A stretch of 64,000 bases of DNA, taken from assembly GCF_030815145.1 (NCBI RefSeq), contig NZ_JAUSWJ010000001.1, positions 620,001-684,000 on the forward strand, given 5' to 3'. Origin of the DNA: Kaistia geumhonensis. Lineage in GTDB: Bacteria; Pseudomonadota; Alphaproteobacteria; Rhizobiales; Kaistiaceae. Shown here in pieces: positions 56,435 to 64,000 of the stretch (position 1 is its first letter; the number at the start of each line of letters is the position of its first letter). The notes under the pieces are model-generated. The model was given only the letters and a program-made list of their open reading frames with translations. It was not told where the DNA came from and made no database searches. The position numbers were made by a program, and so were the translations under genes.

Positions 56435-57256
56435 ATGCGGCTGATCAATCGTCGGCCGAACGCGGGTGCCGGGCGCATTCTCGCGCTGCTGCCCTTCATC
56501 GTCGTGCTCGGCGCCTATCTCGTCGGTTCGGCGGCGCGGCTTGCCGAGAACCCGAACGACAAGCTGTTGCCGAGCCTCTCGTCGCTCGGCGCGGCGCTGC
56601 AGCGCATGGCCTTCTCGACCGACCCGCGCACCGGCGACATCCTGATGCTGGTCGATACCGAGGCGAGCCTCTACCGCCTCGCCGCGGCGCTGGCGATCGC
56701 CGTCGCGATCGGCCTCGTCCTCGGCATCGCGATCGGCCTGCTGCCCTATTTCCGCGCCGGCCTCGGCGCGTTCGTCGCCGTGGTGTCGATGGTGCCGCCG
56801 CTAGCGCTGCTGCCGATCCTCTTCATCACCATGGGCCTCGGCGAGGCATCGAAGATCGCGCTGATCGTCATCGGCGTCGCGCCCTGCCTCGTCCGCGACG
56901 TGGCGCTCAGGGTCGGCGACCTGCCGCCGCAGCAGATGATCAAGGCGCAGACGCTCGGCGCCTCGACCTGGCAGATCGTGCTGCGCGTGGTGCTGCCGCA
57001 GACCCTGCCGCGGCTCATCGATTCGCTCCGCCTGCAGATCGGGCCGGCCTGGCTGTTCCTGATCGCCGCCGAAGCCATCGCCTCCGAGTCGGGCCTCGGC
57101 TACCGCATCTTCCTCGTGCGGCGCTATCTCGCGATGGACGTGATCCTCACCTATGTCATCTGGATCACGCTGCTCGCCTTCCTGATGGACCGCGGGCTCG
57201 CGCTCTTGCAGCGACGCGCCTTCCCCTGGTTCGCAGCCGCCCGTGCGACGGGCTGA
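56435..57256 (+). CDS. ABC transporter permease, guanidine operon
   Basis: Membrane subunit of the importer, 273 residues with about six helices, of the SsuC/TauC family. The EAA loop is seen as KAQTLGASTWQIVLRVVLPQ. A longer than usual periplasmic loop occurs after helix 1 (GSAARLAENPNDKLLPSLSS). GGGGAG precedes the ATG by about 8 bases. It is separated from the binding protein gene by 241 bases containing a palindromic repeat, and 9 bases from the ATPase gene. Confidence 0.92.
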   Translation: MRLINRRPNAGAGRILALLPFIVVLGAYLVGSAARLAENPNDKLLPSLSSLGAALQRMAFSTDPRTGDILMLVDTEASLYRLAAALAIAVAIGLVLGIAIGLLPYFRAGLGAFVAVVSMVPPLALLPILFITMGLGEASKIALIVIGVAPCLVRDVALRVGDLPPQQMIKAQTLGASTWQIVLRVVLPQTLPRLIDSLRLQIGPAWLFLIAAEAIASESGLGYRIFLVRRYLAMDVILTYVIWITLLAFLMDRGLALLQRRAFPWFAAARATG

Positions 57257-57265
57257 GGGGCGGCG

Positions 57266-58102
57266 ATGAGCGTCATCAGCGTCAAGGACGTCTGGAAAGA
57301 GTACGACGACCGTGTCGTGCTGGAGGCGATCAGCCTCGAGATCGAGCCTCGCGCGTTCGTCGCGCTGGTCGGGCCGTCCGGCTGCGGCAAGACCACCTTC
57401 CTGCGCATGCTTCTCTCCGAGGAGAGGCCGGACCGCGGCACCATCGCTATTGACGGTGCTCCGCTTCCGGACGAGCCGGATTCCGGACGTGGCGTCGTGT
57501 TCCAGCGCTATTCCGTGTTTCCGCATCTGACTGTGCTCGGCAATGTCGTGCTCGGGCTCGAGCTGAAGGCCGCGCCCCTCCTTGGCCGCCTTTTCGGAGG
57601 CGCCCGCCGCGCGGCGGAGACGGAGGCGCGCGAGGTTCTCGCCGCCGTCGGGCTCGGTGGCGCGGAGGCGAAATATCCCTCTCAGCTCTCGGGCGGCATG
57701 CAGCAGCGCCTCGCCCTGGCGCAGGCGCTCATCGCGAAGCCCAAGGTGCTGCTGCTTGACGAGCCTTTCGGCGCGCTCGACCCCGGAATCCGCGCCGAAA
57801 TCCATCTACTGATGCAGCGGCTCTGGCACGAGCGGCCGCTGACCGTCGTCATGGTGACGCACGACATGTCGGAAGCCTTCACCCTCGCGACCCGCGTCAT
57901 CGCCTTCGAGCGGCGGCGCAACGAGCCGTCCGACGGCGGGCGCTACGGCGCGACCATCACGCGCGACATCGAGGTCTGGCCGAGGCGGATCGCCGGCCAG
58001 CCGAGACCATCGCGGACATCATCCTTGCCCGGCCGGGACGACCCGGCGCCTCTGACGGGAGCCAACCGGGACGACCCGGCCATCGAGGGAGCCACGCCGT
58101 GA
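57266..58102 (+). CDS. ABC transporter ATP-binding protein, guanidine operon
   Basis: ATPase of the importer, 278 residues. Walker A is GPSGCGKTT (about residues 33-41), Q-loop VVFQRYSVFPHL, signature LSGGMQQRLALAQA, Walker B VLLLDEPFGALDPG, and H-loop MVTHDMSEAF. The C-terminal 40 residues are Arg/Pro/Asp-rich and not part of the core. Its stop overlaps the GTG start of the next gene. Confidence 0.93.
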   Translation: MSVISVKDVWKEYDDRVVLEAISLEIEPRAFVALVGPSGCGKTTFLRMLLSEERPDRGTIAIDGAPLPDEPDSGRGVVFQRYSVFPHLTVLGNVVLGLELKAAPLLGRLFGGARRAAETEAREVLAAVGLGGAEAKYPSQLSGGMQQRLALAQALIAKPKVLLLDEPFGALDPGIRAEIHLLMQRLWHERPLTVVMVTHDMSEAFTLATRVIAFERRRNEPSDGGRYGATITRDIEVWPRRIAGQPRPSRTSSLPGRDDPAPLTGANRDDPAIEGATP

Positions 58103-58935
58103 ACGAGGCGACAGACCCGGCCATCGACAAGGCCGCGACGATCGAGGCGCTGCGCAAGCGCTATGAAGAACTGAAGGCCGCAGGCGACAGCGCCGCGCCG
58201 CGCGCGCTGCCGCCGCCGACGGAGGCCGGCGCCGCACCGCTTTCCGACGCGGACATCATCCATCGCGAGACGATCCCCGGCGGCTGGTACACGACCTTCA
58301 CGATCGCCGCCGGCCACGGGCTGAGGCTCGTCAACACGTCCGCGACCGGGGGCGTCTCGCTCTTCGCCTGGAACGCGCGGGATACCAGCGAGCGCTACAA
58401 CAGCGCCGATACCGTCAAGATCCAGTGGACGGCGGAGCTTCGGAAGGGCCGCGTGCTCTTCTCCGACATGGGGCGGGTCCTGTTCTCGATCGTCGAGGAC
58501 ACGACCGGCGCGCATGACACGATCGTCGGCGGCTCGACACCGGCTTCCAATCTGCGGAAATATGGCCAGGCCGACCTGCGCTCGACGCGCGGGAACATGC
58601 TGCTCGCCGCCGCCAAGCACGGCCTCGGCCTCCGCGATCTCGCTCCGGTCATCACCTTCTTCGCGCCGGTCGCTGTCGGCGGGGAGGGCGCGCTCGTCTG
58701 GCGAGACGGCATCGTCAAGGCGGGCGACTTCGTCGATCTGCGCGCCGAGCTCGACCTCATCGTCGCCGTTTCCAACTGCCCGCATCCGCTGGCGCCCGAC
58801 GCCGCCTTCGCACCGGGGCCAATCGACGCGATCCTGCATCGCCTGCCGATGCCGGCTGCGGACGATCTCTGCCGCACGGCCACCGCCGAAGCCCGACGCG
58901 GCTTCGAGAACAACGCCGCCTATGCGCTGGCCTGA
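58099..58935 (+). CDS. cgdA: Carboxyguanidine deiminase subunit A (DUF1989, formerly UAAP1)
   Basis: One of the two DUF1989 proteins always paired in these operons, 278 residues. In Pseudomonas the pair was shown to deiminate carboxyguanidine to allophanate. Family features are VNTSATGGVSLFAWNARDTS and ERYNSADTVKIQW. Where subunit B has three Cys in its metal-binding segment, this protein has Thr136, Ser146 and Pro148 with only His139 kept (TTGAHDTIVGGSTP), so it probably cannot bind the metal alone. GTG at 58099 is coupled to the ATPase stop. Confidence 0.9.
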   Translation: MNEATDPAIDKAATIEALRKRYEELKAAGDSAAPRALPPPTEAGAAPLSDADIIHRETIPGGWYTTFTIAAGHGLRLVNTSATGGVSLFAWNARDTSERYNSADTVKIQWTAELRKGRVLFSDMGRVLFSIVEDTTGAHDTIVGGSTPASNLRKYGQADLRSTRGNMLLAAAKHGLGLRDLAPVITFFAPVAVGGEGALVWRDGIVKAGDFVDLRAELDLIVAVSNCPHPLAPDAAFAPGPIDAILHRLPMPAADDLCRTATAEARRGFENNAAYALA

Positions 58936-58944
58936 GGGACGATC

Positions 58945-59607
58945 ATGAACCAGCGCCCGAACTTCTCCGCCCTCCCCGTCGCCCTCGACCCGGCGAAAGC
59001 GATCTACGACTTCACCATTCCCGCCAACCAGCCCTGGACCGGCATCGTCCGCCGCGGCCAGGTGCTGCGCATCATCGATGTCGAGGGCCAGCAGGCCGTC
59101 GACACGCTGTTCTATTCGCTGGCCGACACCTCGGAGCGCTACAGCGCGCAGGACACGATCCTGGAACAGGGCGCGCCCTATGTGACGACCGGCACGCGGC
59201 TGATGTCGAATATCGGCAATGTGCTGGCGACCGTCGTCGCCGATACATGCGGGCGGCACGACACCTCGGCGGGGGCCTGCTCCTGCGAGGCGAACATCGT
59301 GCGCTTCGGCCATCACACCAAATACATGCATGCCTGCCGCGAGAACTTCATCGTCGCGATGAGCCGCCATGGCATGACGAAGCGCGACATCGTGCCGAAC
59401 ATCAACTTCTTCATGAATGTGCCGATCGAGCCGGACGGGAAGCTCGCCATCGTCGACGGCGTCTCGCGGCCGGGCGACCATGTCGACATCCTCGCGGCGA
59501 TGGACCTGATCTCCGCCATCTCCAACTGTCCGCAGGTCAACAATCCCTGCAACGGCTTCAATCCGACGCCGGTGCGCGTGATGATCTTCGACCCGGCGAT
59601 CGCCTGA
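58945..59607 (+). CDS. cgdB: Carboxyguanidine deiminase subunit B (DUF1989, formerly UAAP2)
   Basis: Partner of CgdA, 220 residues. The probable metal site is intact: Cys102, His105, Cys112 and Cys114 in TCGRHDTSAGACSCE. Other DUF1989 features are GQQAVDTLFYSLADTSERYS and FFMNVPIEPDG. It lies 9 bases after cgdA and 5 before the carboxylase gene. It is likely the catalytic or metal-bearing subunit. Confidence 0.92.
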   Translation: MNQRPNFSALPVALDPAKAIYDFTIPANQPWTGIVRRGQVLRIIDVEGQQAVDTLFYSLADTSERYSAQDTILEQGAPYVTTGTRLMSNIGNVLATVVADTCGRHDTSAGACSCEANIVRFGHHTKYMHACRENFIVAMSRHGMTKRDIVPNINFFMNVPIEPDGKLAIVDGVSRPGDHVDILAAMDLISAISNCPQVNNPCNGFNPTPVRVMIFDPAIA

Positions 59608-59612
59608 CAGCC

Positions 59613-62600
59613 ATGTTCAGCAAGGTTCTCATCGCCAACCGGGGCGAGATCGCCGGCCGGATCGTCCGGACTTTGCGCCGGATGGGCATCGCCTCCGTCG
59701 CCGTCCATTCCGAGGCCGACCGCTTCACGCGGCCGGTGCTCGATGCCGACGAGCGCGTCGCCATCGGTCCTTCGCCAGCGAAGGACAGCTATCTCAACAT
59801 CGACGCCATCGTCGCGGCCTGCCGTGCAACCGGCGCCGAGGCCGTGCATCCGGGCTATGGCTTCCTCTCCGAAAATGCAGGTTTCGCCGAGCGCCTCGCG
59901 GCCGAGGGCATCCGCTTCATCGGGCCGCGGCCTCAACATCTGACGGCGTTCGGGCTCAAGCACACCGCCCGCGCGCTGGCCGAGGCTTCGGGCGTCCCCC
60001 TCCTTCCCGGCAGCGGCCTGATCGCCTCGGCCGGGGAGGCGCTCGCGGCGGCCGAGGTGGTGGGTTATCCGGTGATGCTGAAGAGCACCGCCGGCGGCGG
60101 CGGCATCGGCATGCAGCTTTGCCGCGACGCGGCCGAGCTTTCCGCCCGCTTCGAGGCCGTGCAGCGCATGGCCGGCAGCAGCTTCGGCGATGCGCGCGTC
60201 TATCTCGAGCGCTTCGTGGCGCGTGCCCGCCATGTCGAGGTGCAGATCTTCGGCGACGGGCAGGGCCGCGTGGTGGCGCTCGGCGAGCGCGACTGCTCGC
60301 TGCAGCGGCGCAACCAGAAGGTGATCGAGGAGACGCCGGCCCCGGGCCTCCCCGACGAGGTACGCGCCACGCTGCACCGGGCCGCCATCGCCCTCGGCGA
60401 GAGCGTCGCCTATGAATCGGCCGGTACGGTCGAGTTCATCTATGACGTGGCGCGCGGAGACGTCTCGTTCCTCGAGGTCAATACGCGCCTGCAGGTCGAG
60501 CATCCGGTGACGGAGGCGGTGTTCGGCATCGACCTCGTCGAATGGATGATCCGCCAGGCGGCCGGCGAACTGACACTGCCGCTACAGGAGACGCTCGTTC
60601 CGCGCGGCGCGGCAATCGAGGCCCGGCTCTATGCCGAGAATCCGCAGGCCGATTTCCGGCCGTCGACGGGGCTTCTGACCGAGGTCCGGTTCCCGGAGGA
60701 TGTCCGGGTCGATCGCTGGATCGAGACCGGCACGGAGGTGACGCCCTATTACGATCCGCTGCTCGCCAAGGTGATCGTCGCGGCACCCGACCGCGCGAGC
60801 GCGATCGAGAAGCTCGAAGCCGCGCTCGCAGCCTCGCGGGTCGATGGCATCGAGACCAATCTCGACTATCTCGGCGCCATCGCGCGGTCGGAGATGTTCC
60901 GGAGCGGCGAGGTCTCGACGGCCGCGCTCAGGACCCTCCCCTTCGAGCCACGCGCGATCGAGGTGATCGCGCCGGGCGCCCAGACCAGCGTGCAGGACTG
61001 GCCCGGCCGCCTCGGCCTGTGGAATGTCGGCGTGCCGCCATCCGGACCGATGGACAGCCGCTCGCACCGCCTCGCCAACCGCATCGTCGGCAATGACGAG
61101 CGGGCGGCGGCGCTGGAGATGACGGTCGCAGGGCCGACGCTTCGCTTCCACCGCGCCGCCGTGATCGCCATCACCGGCGCCGACATGGCGCCGAAGCTGG
61201 ACGGAGCGCTGATCGCGGCCTTCGAGCCGGTCGCGGTCCCGGCCGGAGCCGTACTTTCCTTCGGGCCGGTCGGCGGTCCCGGCCAGCGCGCCTATCTGGC
61301 GGTCCGCGGCGGCATTGATGCTCCGCTCTTCCTGGGCTCGCGGGCGAATTTCAGCCTCGGCCGGTTCGGCGGCCACGCCACCGGCACACTGGTGGCCGGC
61401 GACGTGCTCAAGATCGGCGACCTCGCCGTGACGCAGCCCTTGGCCGTGTCCGAGGCCGAGCGGCCGGACCTGGTGCGGGAATGGGTGATCGGCGTCCGCT
61501 CCGGCCCCCACGGCGCGCCCGACTTCTTTACCGAAGACGACATCGGGACGCTGTTCTCGGCCCGGTACGAGGTTCACTTCAACTCCTCGCGCACCGGCGT
61601 CCGCCTGATCGGCCCGCAGCCGCGATGGGCACGCGCCGATGGCGGGGAAGCCGGGCTGCACCCCTCCAACATCCATGACAACGCCTATGCCATCGGCGCC
61701 ATCGACTTCACCGGCGACATGCCGATCATTCTCGGCCCGGACGGCCCCAGCCTCGGCGGCTTCGTCTGCCCGGCGGTGATCGCCCGCGACGAACTCTGGA
61801 AGATGGGGCAGCTGAAGCCCGGGGACGGCGTGAGGTTCGTCGAGGCTGAAGGCCAGGGCGCTCCGGCTGAAGACTCCCGTCCCCAGCCCTCCCCCGCTTC
61901 GCAGGAGTGGGAGCGGGCGGAGCCCGTCACCATCATCGATGCCAGCCGCGATCAGCCCTCTCCCCCCTTGTGGGGGAGAGAGCGTGCGGCGGGCCTTCCA
62001 CCGCACCCCGCCTCGCCTGTCCTCGCCACGCGCGATGACGGCCCGGTGCGCGTCGTCTATCGCCGCGCCGGCGACGACAATCTGTTGGTCGAGTTCGGCC
62101 CGATGGCGCTCGACATCGCGCTCCGTCTCCGCGTCCACCTGATGATGGAAGCCGTGTCGGCGGCGAAGCTGCCCGGCATCATCGACCTGACCCCCGGCAT
62201 CCGCTCGCTGCAGGTTCATTTCGACGGGACGAGCCTTTCGATGGCGCGTCTCATCGATGCGCTGCAGGCGATCGAAGCCGCGCTTCCGGCTGTCGACGAC
62301 GTGACCGTGCCGTCGCGCATCGTCCACCTGCCGCTCTCCTGGAACGATCCGTCGGTCCAGCTGGCAATGCGCAAGTACCAGGAACTGGTGCGGCCTGATG
62401 CGCCCTGGTGTCCGTCGAACATCGAATTCATCCGCCGCATCAACGGCCTCGACACGATCGAGGATGTGAAGCGCATCGTGTTCGACGCGGACTATCTCGT
62501 GCTCGGGCTCGGCGACGTCTATCTCGGCGCGCCGGTGGCGACGCCGCTCGATCCGCGACACCGCCTCGTGACGACCAAATACAATCCGGCCCGCACCTGG

Positions 62601-63266
62601 ACGCCGGAAAACGCGGTCGGCATCGGCGGCGCCTATCTCTGCATCTATGGCATGGAGGGGCCGGGCGGCTACCAGCTGTTCGGGCGGACGATCCAGATGT
62701 GGAACGCCTGGCGGCAGACGCCGGAGTTCACGCCGGGCCATCCCTGGCTGCTGCGCTTTTTCGACCGCATCCGCTTCTTCGAAGTGAGCGAGGCGGAGCT
62801 CGCGGAGGCGCGCGCCGCCTTCCCGCATGGGCGCTACCCCGTGCGCATCGAGGAGACGCGCTTCTCGCATGCCGACTATGCGAGGTCGCTCGCCGACAAT
62901 GCCGAAGGCATCGCGGCGTTCAAGGCGCGACAGCAGGCCGCCTTCGAGGCCGAGCGGCTCGACTGGAAGACGCGCGGGCTCGACAGCTTCGTCAGCGACG
63001 ACGGCGGGCCGGCGGCAGAGAGCGACACCGACATTCCGGACGGCCAGCAGGCCGTCGCCGCGCATATGACGGGCAATGTCTGGAAGATACTGGTGGATGA
63101 AGGCGCGATGGTGGAGGCCGGCCAGCCGGTCGTCATCGTCGAATCGATGAAGATGGAAATGGAAATCGCGACGCCCGTGGCGGGCCGTGTCGCCGGCCTG
63201 CGCTGTCAGGTCGGACGGACGGTGCGCGCCGGCGATATTGTCGCGCTGATTGAAGGAGCCCCGTGA
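59613..63266 (+). CDS. Biotin-dependent guanidine (urea) carboxylase
   Basis: ATP- and bicarbonate-dependent carboxylase, 1217 residues. Order: biotin carboxylase (1-450; [46 protein letters not shown]), then the AHS2/KipA-like part (from about 457, [18 protein letters not shown]), AHS1/KipI-like (from about 805) and the biotinyl domain with VESMKMEME, biotin on Lys1180. Commonly annotated as urea carboxylase, but behind a guanidine-I riboswitch and next to cgdAB it should act on guanidine. Residues about 745-805, between AHS2 and AHS1, are a low-complexity insert encoded by palindromic repeats. It starts 5 bases after cgdB; its stop overlaps the next ATG. Confidence 0.93.
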   Translation: MFSKVLIANRGEIAGRIVRTLRRMGIASVAVHSEADRFTRPVLDADERVAIGPSPAKDSYLNIDAIVAACRATGAEAVHPGYGFLSENAGFAERLAAEGIRFIGPRPQHLTAFGLKHTARALAEASGVPLLPGSGLIASAGEALAAAEVVGYPVMLKSTAGGGGIGMQLCRDAAELSARFEAVQRMAGSSFGDARVYLERFVARARHVEVQIFGDGQGRVVALGERDCSLQRRNQKVIEETPAPGLPDEVRATLHRAAIALGESVAYESAGTVEFIYDVARGDVSFLEVNTRLQVEHPVTEAVFGIDLVEWMIRQAAGELTLPLQETLVPRGAAIEARLYAENPQADFRPSTGLLTEVRFPEDVRVDRWIETGTEVTPYYDPLLAKVIVAAPDRASAIEKLEAALAASRVDGIETNLDYLGAIARSEMFRSGEVSTAALRTLPFEPRAIEVIAPGAQTSVQDWPGRLGLWNVGVPPSGPMDSRSHRLANRIVGNDERAAALEMTVAGPTLRFHRAAVIAITGADMAPKLDGALIAAFEPVAVPAGAVLSFGPVGGPGQRAYLAVRGGIDAPLFLGSRANFSLGRFGGHATGTLVAGDVLKIGDLAVTQPLAVSEAERPDLVREWVIGVRSGPHGAPDFFTEDDIGTLFSARYEVHFNSSRTGVRLIGPQPRWARADGGEAGLHPSNIHDNAYAIGAIDFTGDMPIILGPDGPSLGGFVCPAVIARDELWKMGQLKPGDGVRFVEAEGQGAPAEDSRPQPSPASQEWERAEPVTIIDASRDQPSPPLWGRERAAGLPPHPASPVLATRDDGPVRVVYRRAGDDNLLVEFGPMALDIALRLRVHLMMEAVSAAKLPGIIDLTPGIRSLQVHFDGTSLSMARLIDALQAIEAALPAVDDVTVPSRIVHLPLSWNDPSVQLAMRKYQELVRPDAPWCPSNIEFIRRINGLDTIEDVKRIVFDADYLVLGLGDVYLGAPVATPLDPRHRLVTTKYNPARTWTPENAVGIGGAYLCIYGMEGPGGYQLFGRTIQMWNAWRQTPEFTPGHPWLLRFFDRIRFFEVSEAELAEARAAFPHGRYPVRIEETRFSHADYARSLADNAEGIAAFKARQQAAFEAERLDWKTRGLDSFVSDDGGPAAESDTDIPDGQQAVAAHMTGNVWKILVDEGAMVEAGQPVVIVESMKMEMEIATPVAGRVAGLRCQVGRTVRAGDIVALIEGAP
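61885..61980. repeat. Two palindromic repeats inserted in frame in the carboxylase gene
   Basis: A degenerate palindrome (61887-61913, CCCTCCCCCGCTTCGC core) and a perfect 9-bp hairpin (CTCTCCCCC at 61958-61966, GGGGGAGAG at 61972-61980, 5-base loop) lie 45 bases apart within the reading frame. They encode a Pro/Ser/Arg-rich linker ([11 protein letters not shown], then [12 protein letters not shown]). The first resembles the intergenic copy at 56311-56352. Confidence 0.6.
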
Positions 63267-64000
63267 TGCTGCCGACTTTTCTCGATATCGCGACGCTCTC
63301 GAAGGGCTATCGCAGCGGCGCCTTCACGCCGGTCGACGTCATCCGCGCCGTGATCGAGCGCATCGAAGCCTGGCCGGACCGCGCCGTCTGGATCTCGCGC
63401 TTCGACGACGCGGCGCTGGTCGCGGCGGCCGAGGCGCTCGTGGCGGCCGGAGCCCCCTCCGACGACCAGCCGCTCTGGGGAATCCCCTTCGCGGTGAAGG
63501 ACAATATCGACGTCGCCGGGCTCGAGACGACCGCCGCCTGCCCCGCCTTCGCCTATCGTCCGGACCGCGACGCGACGGTCGTAGCGCGGCTGAAGGCAGC
63601 CGGCGCCATCGTCGTCGGCAAGACCAATCTCGACCAGTTCGCGACCGGCCTCAACGGCACCCGCTCGCCTTATGGCGCGCCACGCTCCGTGTTCAACGAG
63701 GCCTATGTCTCGGGCGGCTCCTCCTCGGGCTCGGCGGTCGCCGTCGCCTCGGGACAGGTTGCCTTCGCGCTCGGGACGGATACGGCAGGATCCGGGCGCA
63801 TTCCTGCGGCCTTCAACAATCTCGTCGGGGTTAAGCCCTCGCGCGGCATGCTCTCGGGCAGCGGGCTGGTGCCGGCCTGCCGCAGCCTCGACTGCATCAC
63901 CGTGATGGCGGGGACGGCGGGCGATGCCGACCTCGTGCGCCGCGTCGCGGCCGGGTACGACGCGGCCGATCCCTATTCGCGCGATCTTCCGGCGGCGGCC
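63266..64000 (+). CDS. atzF: Allophanate hydrolase (3' end beyond window)
   Basis: Splits allophanate to ammonia and CO2, the last step of the pathway. The first 245 residues are present; the frame is open to the window edge. The amidase triad is visible: Lys78 in AVKDNID, cis-Ser in [13 protein letters not shown], and nucleophile Ser176 in DTAGSGR. The N-terminus and the neighbouring genes separate it from GatA, which it resembles. The ATG at 63266 overlaps the carboxylase stop. A C-terminal decarboxylation domain would lie outside the window if present. Confidence 0.93.
   Translation, partial: MLPTFLDIATLSKGYRSGAFTPVDVIRAVIERIEAWPDRAVWISRFDDAALVAAAEALVAAGAPSDDQPLWGIPFAVKDNIDVAGLETTAACPAFAYRPDRDATVVARLKAAGAIVVGKTNLDQFATGLNGTRSPYGAPRSVFNEAYVSGGSSSGSAVAVASGQVAFALGTDTAGSGRIPAAFNNLVGVKPSRGMLSGSGLVPACRSLDCITVMAGTAGDADLVRRVAAGYDAADPYSRDLPAAA

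Noticed and set aside
63266-64000. Second gatA copy
   Set aside because: It shares the amidase signature, but context (directly after the biotin carboxylase) and N-terminus identify allophanate hydrolase.

Overview
The window is a GC-rich, densely coded bacterial chromosome segment. Gene content and order point to an alphaproteobacterium of the Hyphomicrobiales (Rhizobiales): a trp block followed by moaC-moeA, psd-pssA, an RpoE/ChrR pair, a Porin_2-type porin, and an alpha-galactoside operon in the same order as the Sinorhizobium meliloti agp locus. Codon use looks uniform. I saw no tRNA, rRNA, CRISPR array, transposase or prophage, so this reads as ordinary chromosome carrying several metabolic islands. 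Layout: 1-5891 (+) holds trpE (5' truncated), trpG, trpD, trpC, a GNAT acetyltransferase, moaC and moeA, nearly all overlapping or a few bases apart. 6049-14563 holds a small orphan gene, then minus-strand genes for an EEP-family phosphatase/nuclease, a cytosine-deaminase-like amidohydrolase, an RND efflux permease with its lipoprotein adaptor and a small exported protein, and an ExoY-type sugar transferase. 15414-16664 is a porin behind an 850-base non-coding stretch. 16772-22747 is a singlet-oxygen/lipid stress module: divergent rpoE-chrR-DUF1295 and FAD oxidoreductase-DUF1365-cyclopropane synthase, with a consensus RpoE promoter in the 101-base gap, plus a DUF2177 membrane protein. 22982-36789 is mostly housekeeping: a YjhX-type protein, chorismate mutase, gatA, gatC, DNA polymerase IV, a secreted lipase, an XRE-cupin regulator, enolase, Ppx/GppA, RlmE, an MFS exporter, a stand-alone CysRS C-terminal domain, citramalate synthase and a LOG-family enzyme. 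37013-44536 holds a LysM protein, an Atm1/HMT1-type ABC exporter, psd, pssA, a flavin-dependent tryptophan-type halogenase next to a LysE exporter, and a hypothetical protein. 44663-54819 is the alpha-galactoside system: two GH4 glycosidases, binding protein, two permeases and a dual ATPase, with a divergent AraC regulator. 54895-64000 is a guanidine uptake and catabolism operon: a sigma-54 promoter, a guanidine-I (ykkC) riboswitch, an apparent translational switch, an ABC importer, the two DUF1989 proteins (carboxyguanidine deiminase), a biotin-dependent guanidine (formerly urea) carboxylase, and allophanate hydrolase running off the right edge. How parts work together: the last operon should import guanidine, carboxylate it, deiminate carboxyguanidine to allophanate and hydrolyse that to ammonia and CO2. 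It appears controlled by nitrogen status (sigma-54) and by guanidine itself (riboswitch). The rpoE module would sense singlet oxygen through ChrR and remodel membrane fatty acids. The agp module imports and cleaves alpha-galactosides. The most notable points are the sigma-54/riboswitch arrangement with two mutually exclusive hairpins around the first ribosome binding site, palindromic repeats inserted in frame into the guanidine carboxylase, a ChrR lacking one zinc ligand, a halogenase-LysE pair, and a free-standing CysRS C-terminal domain.
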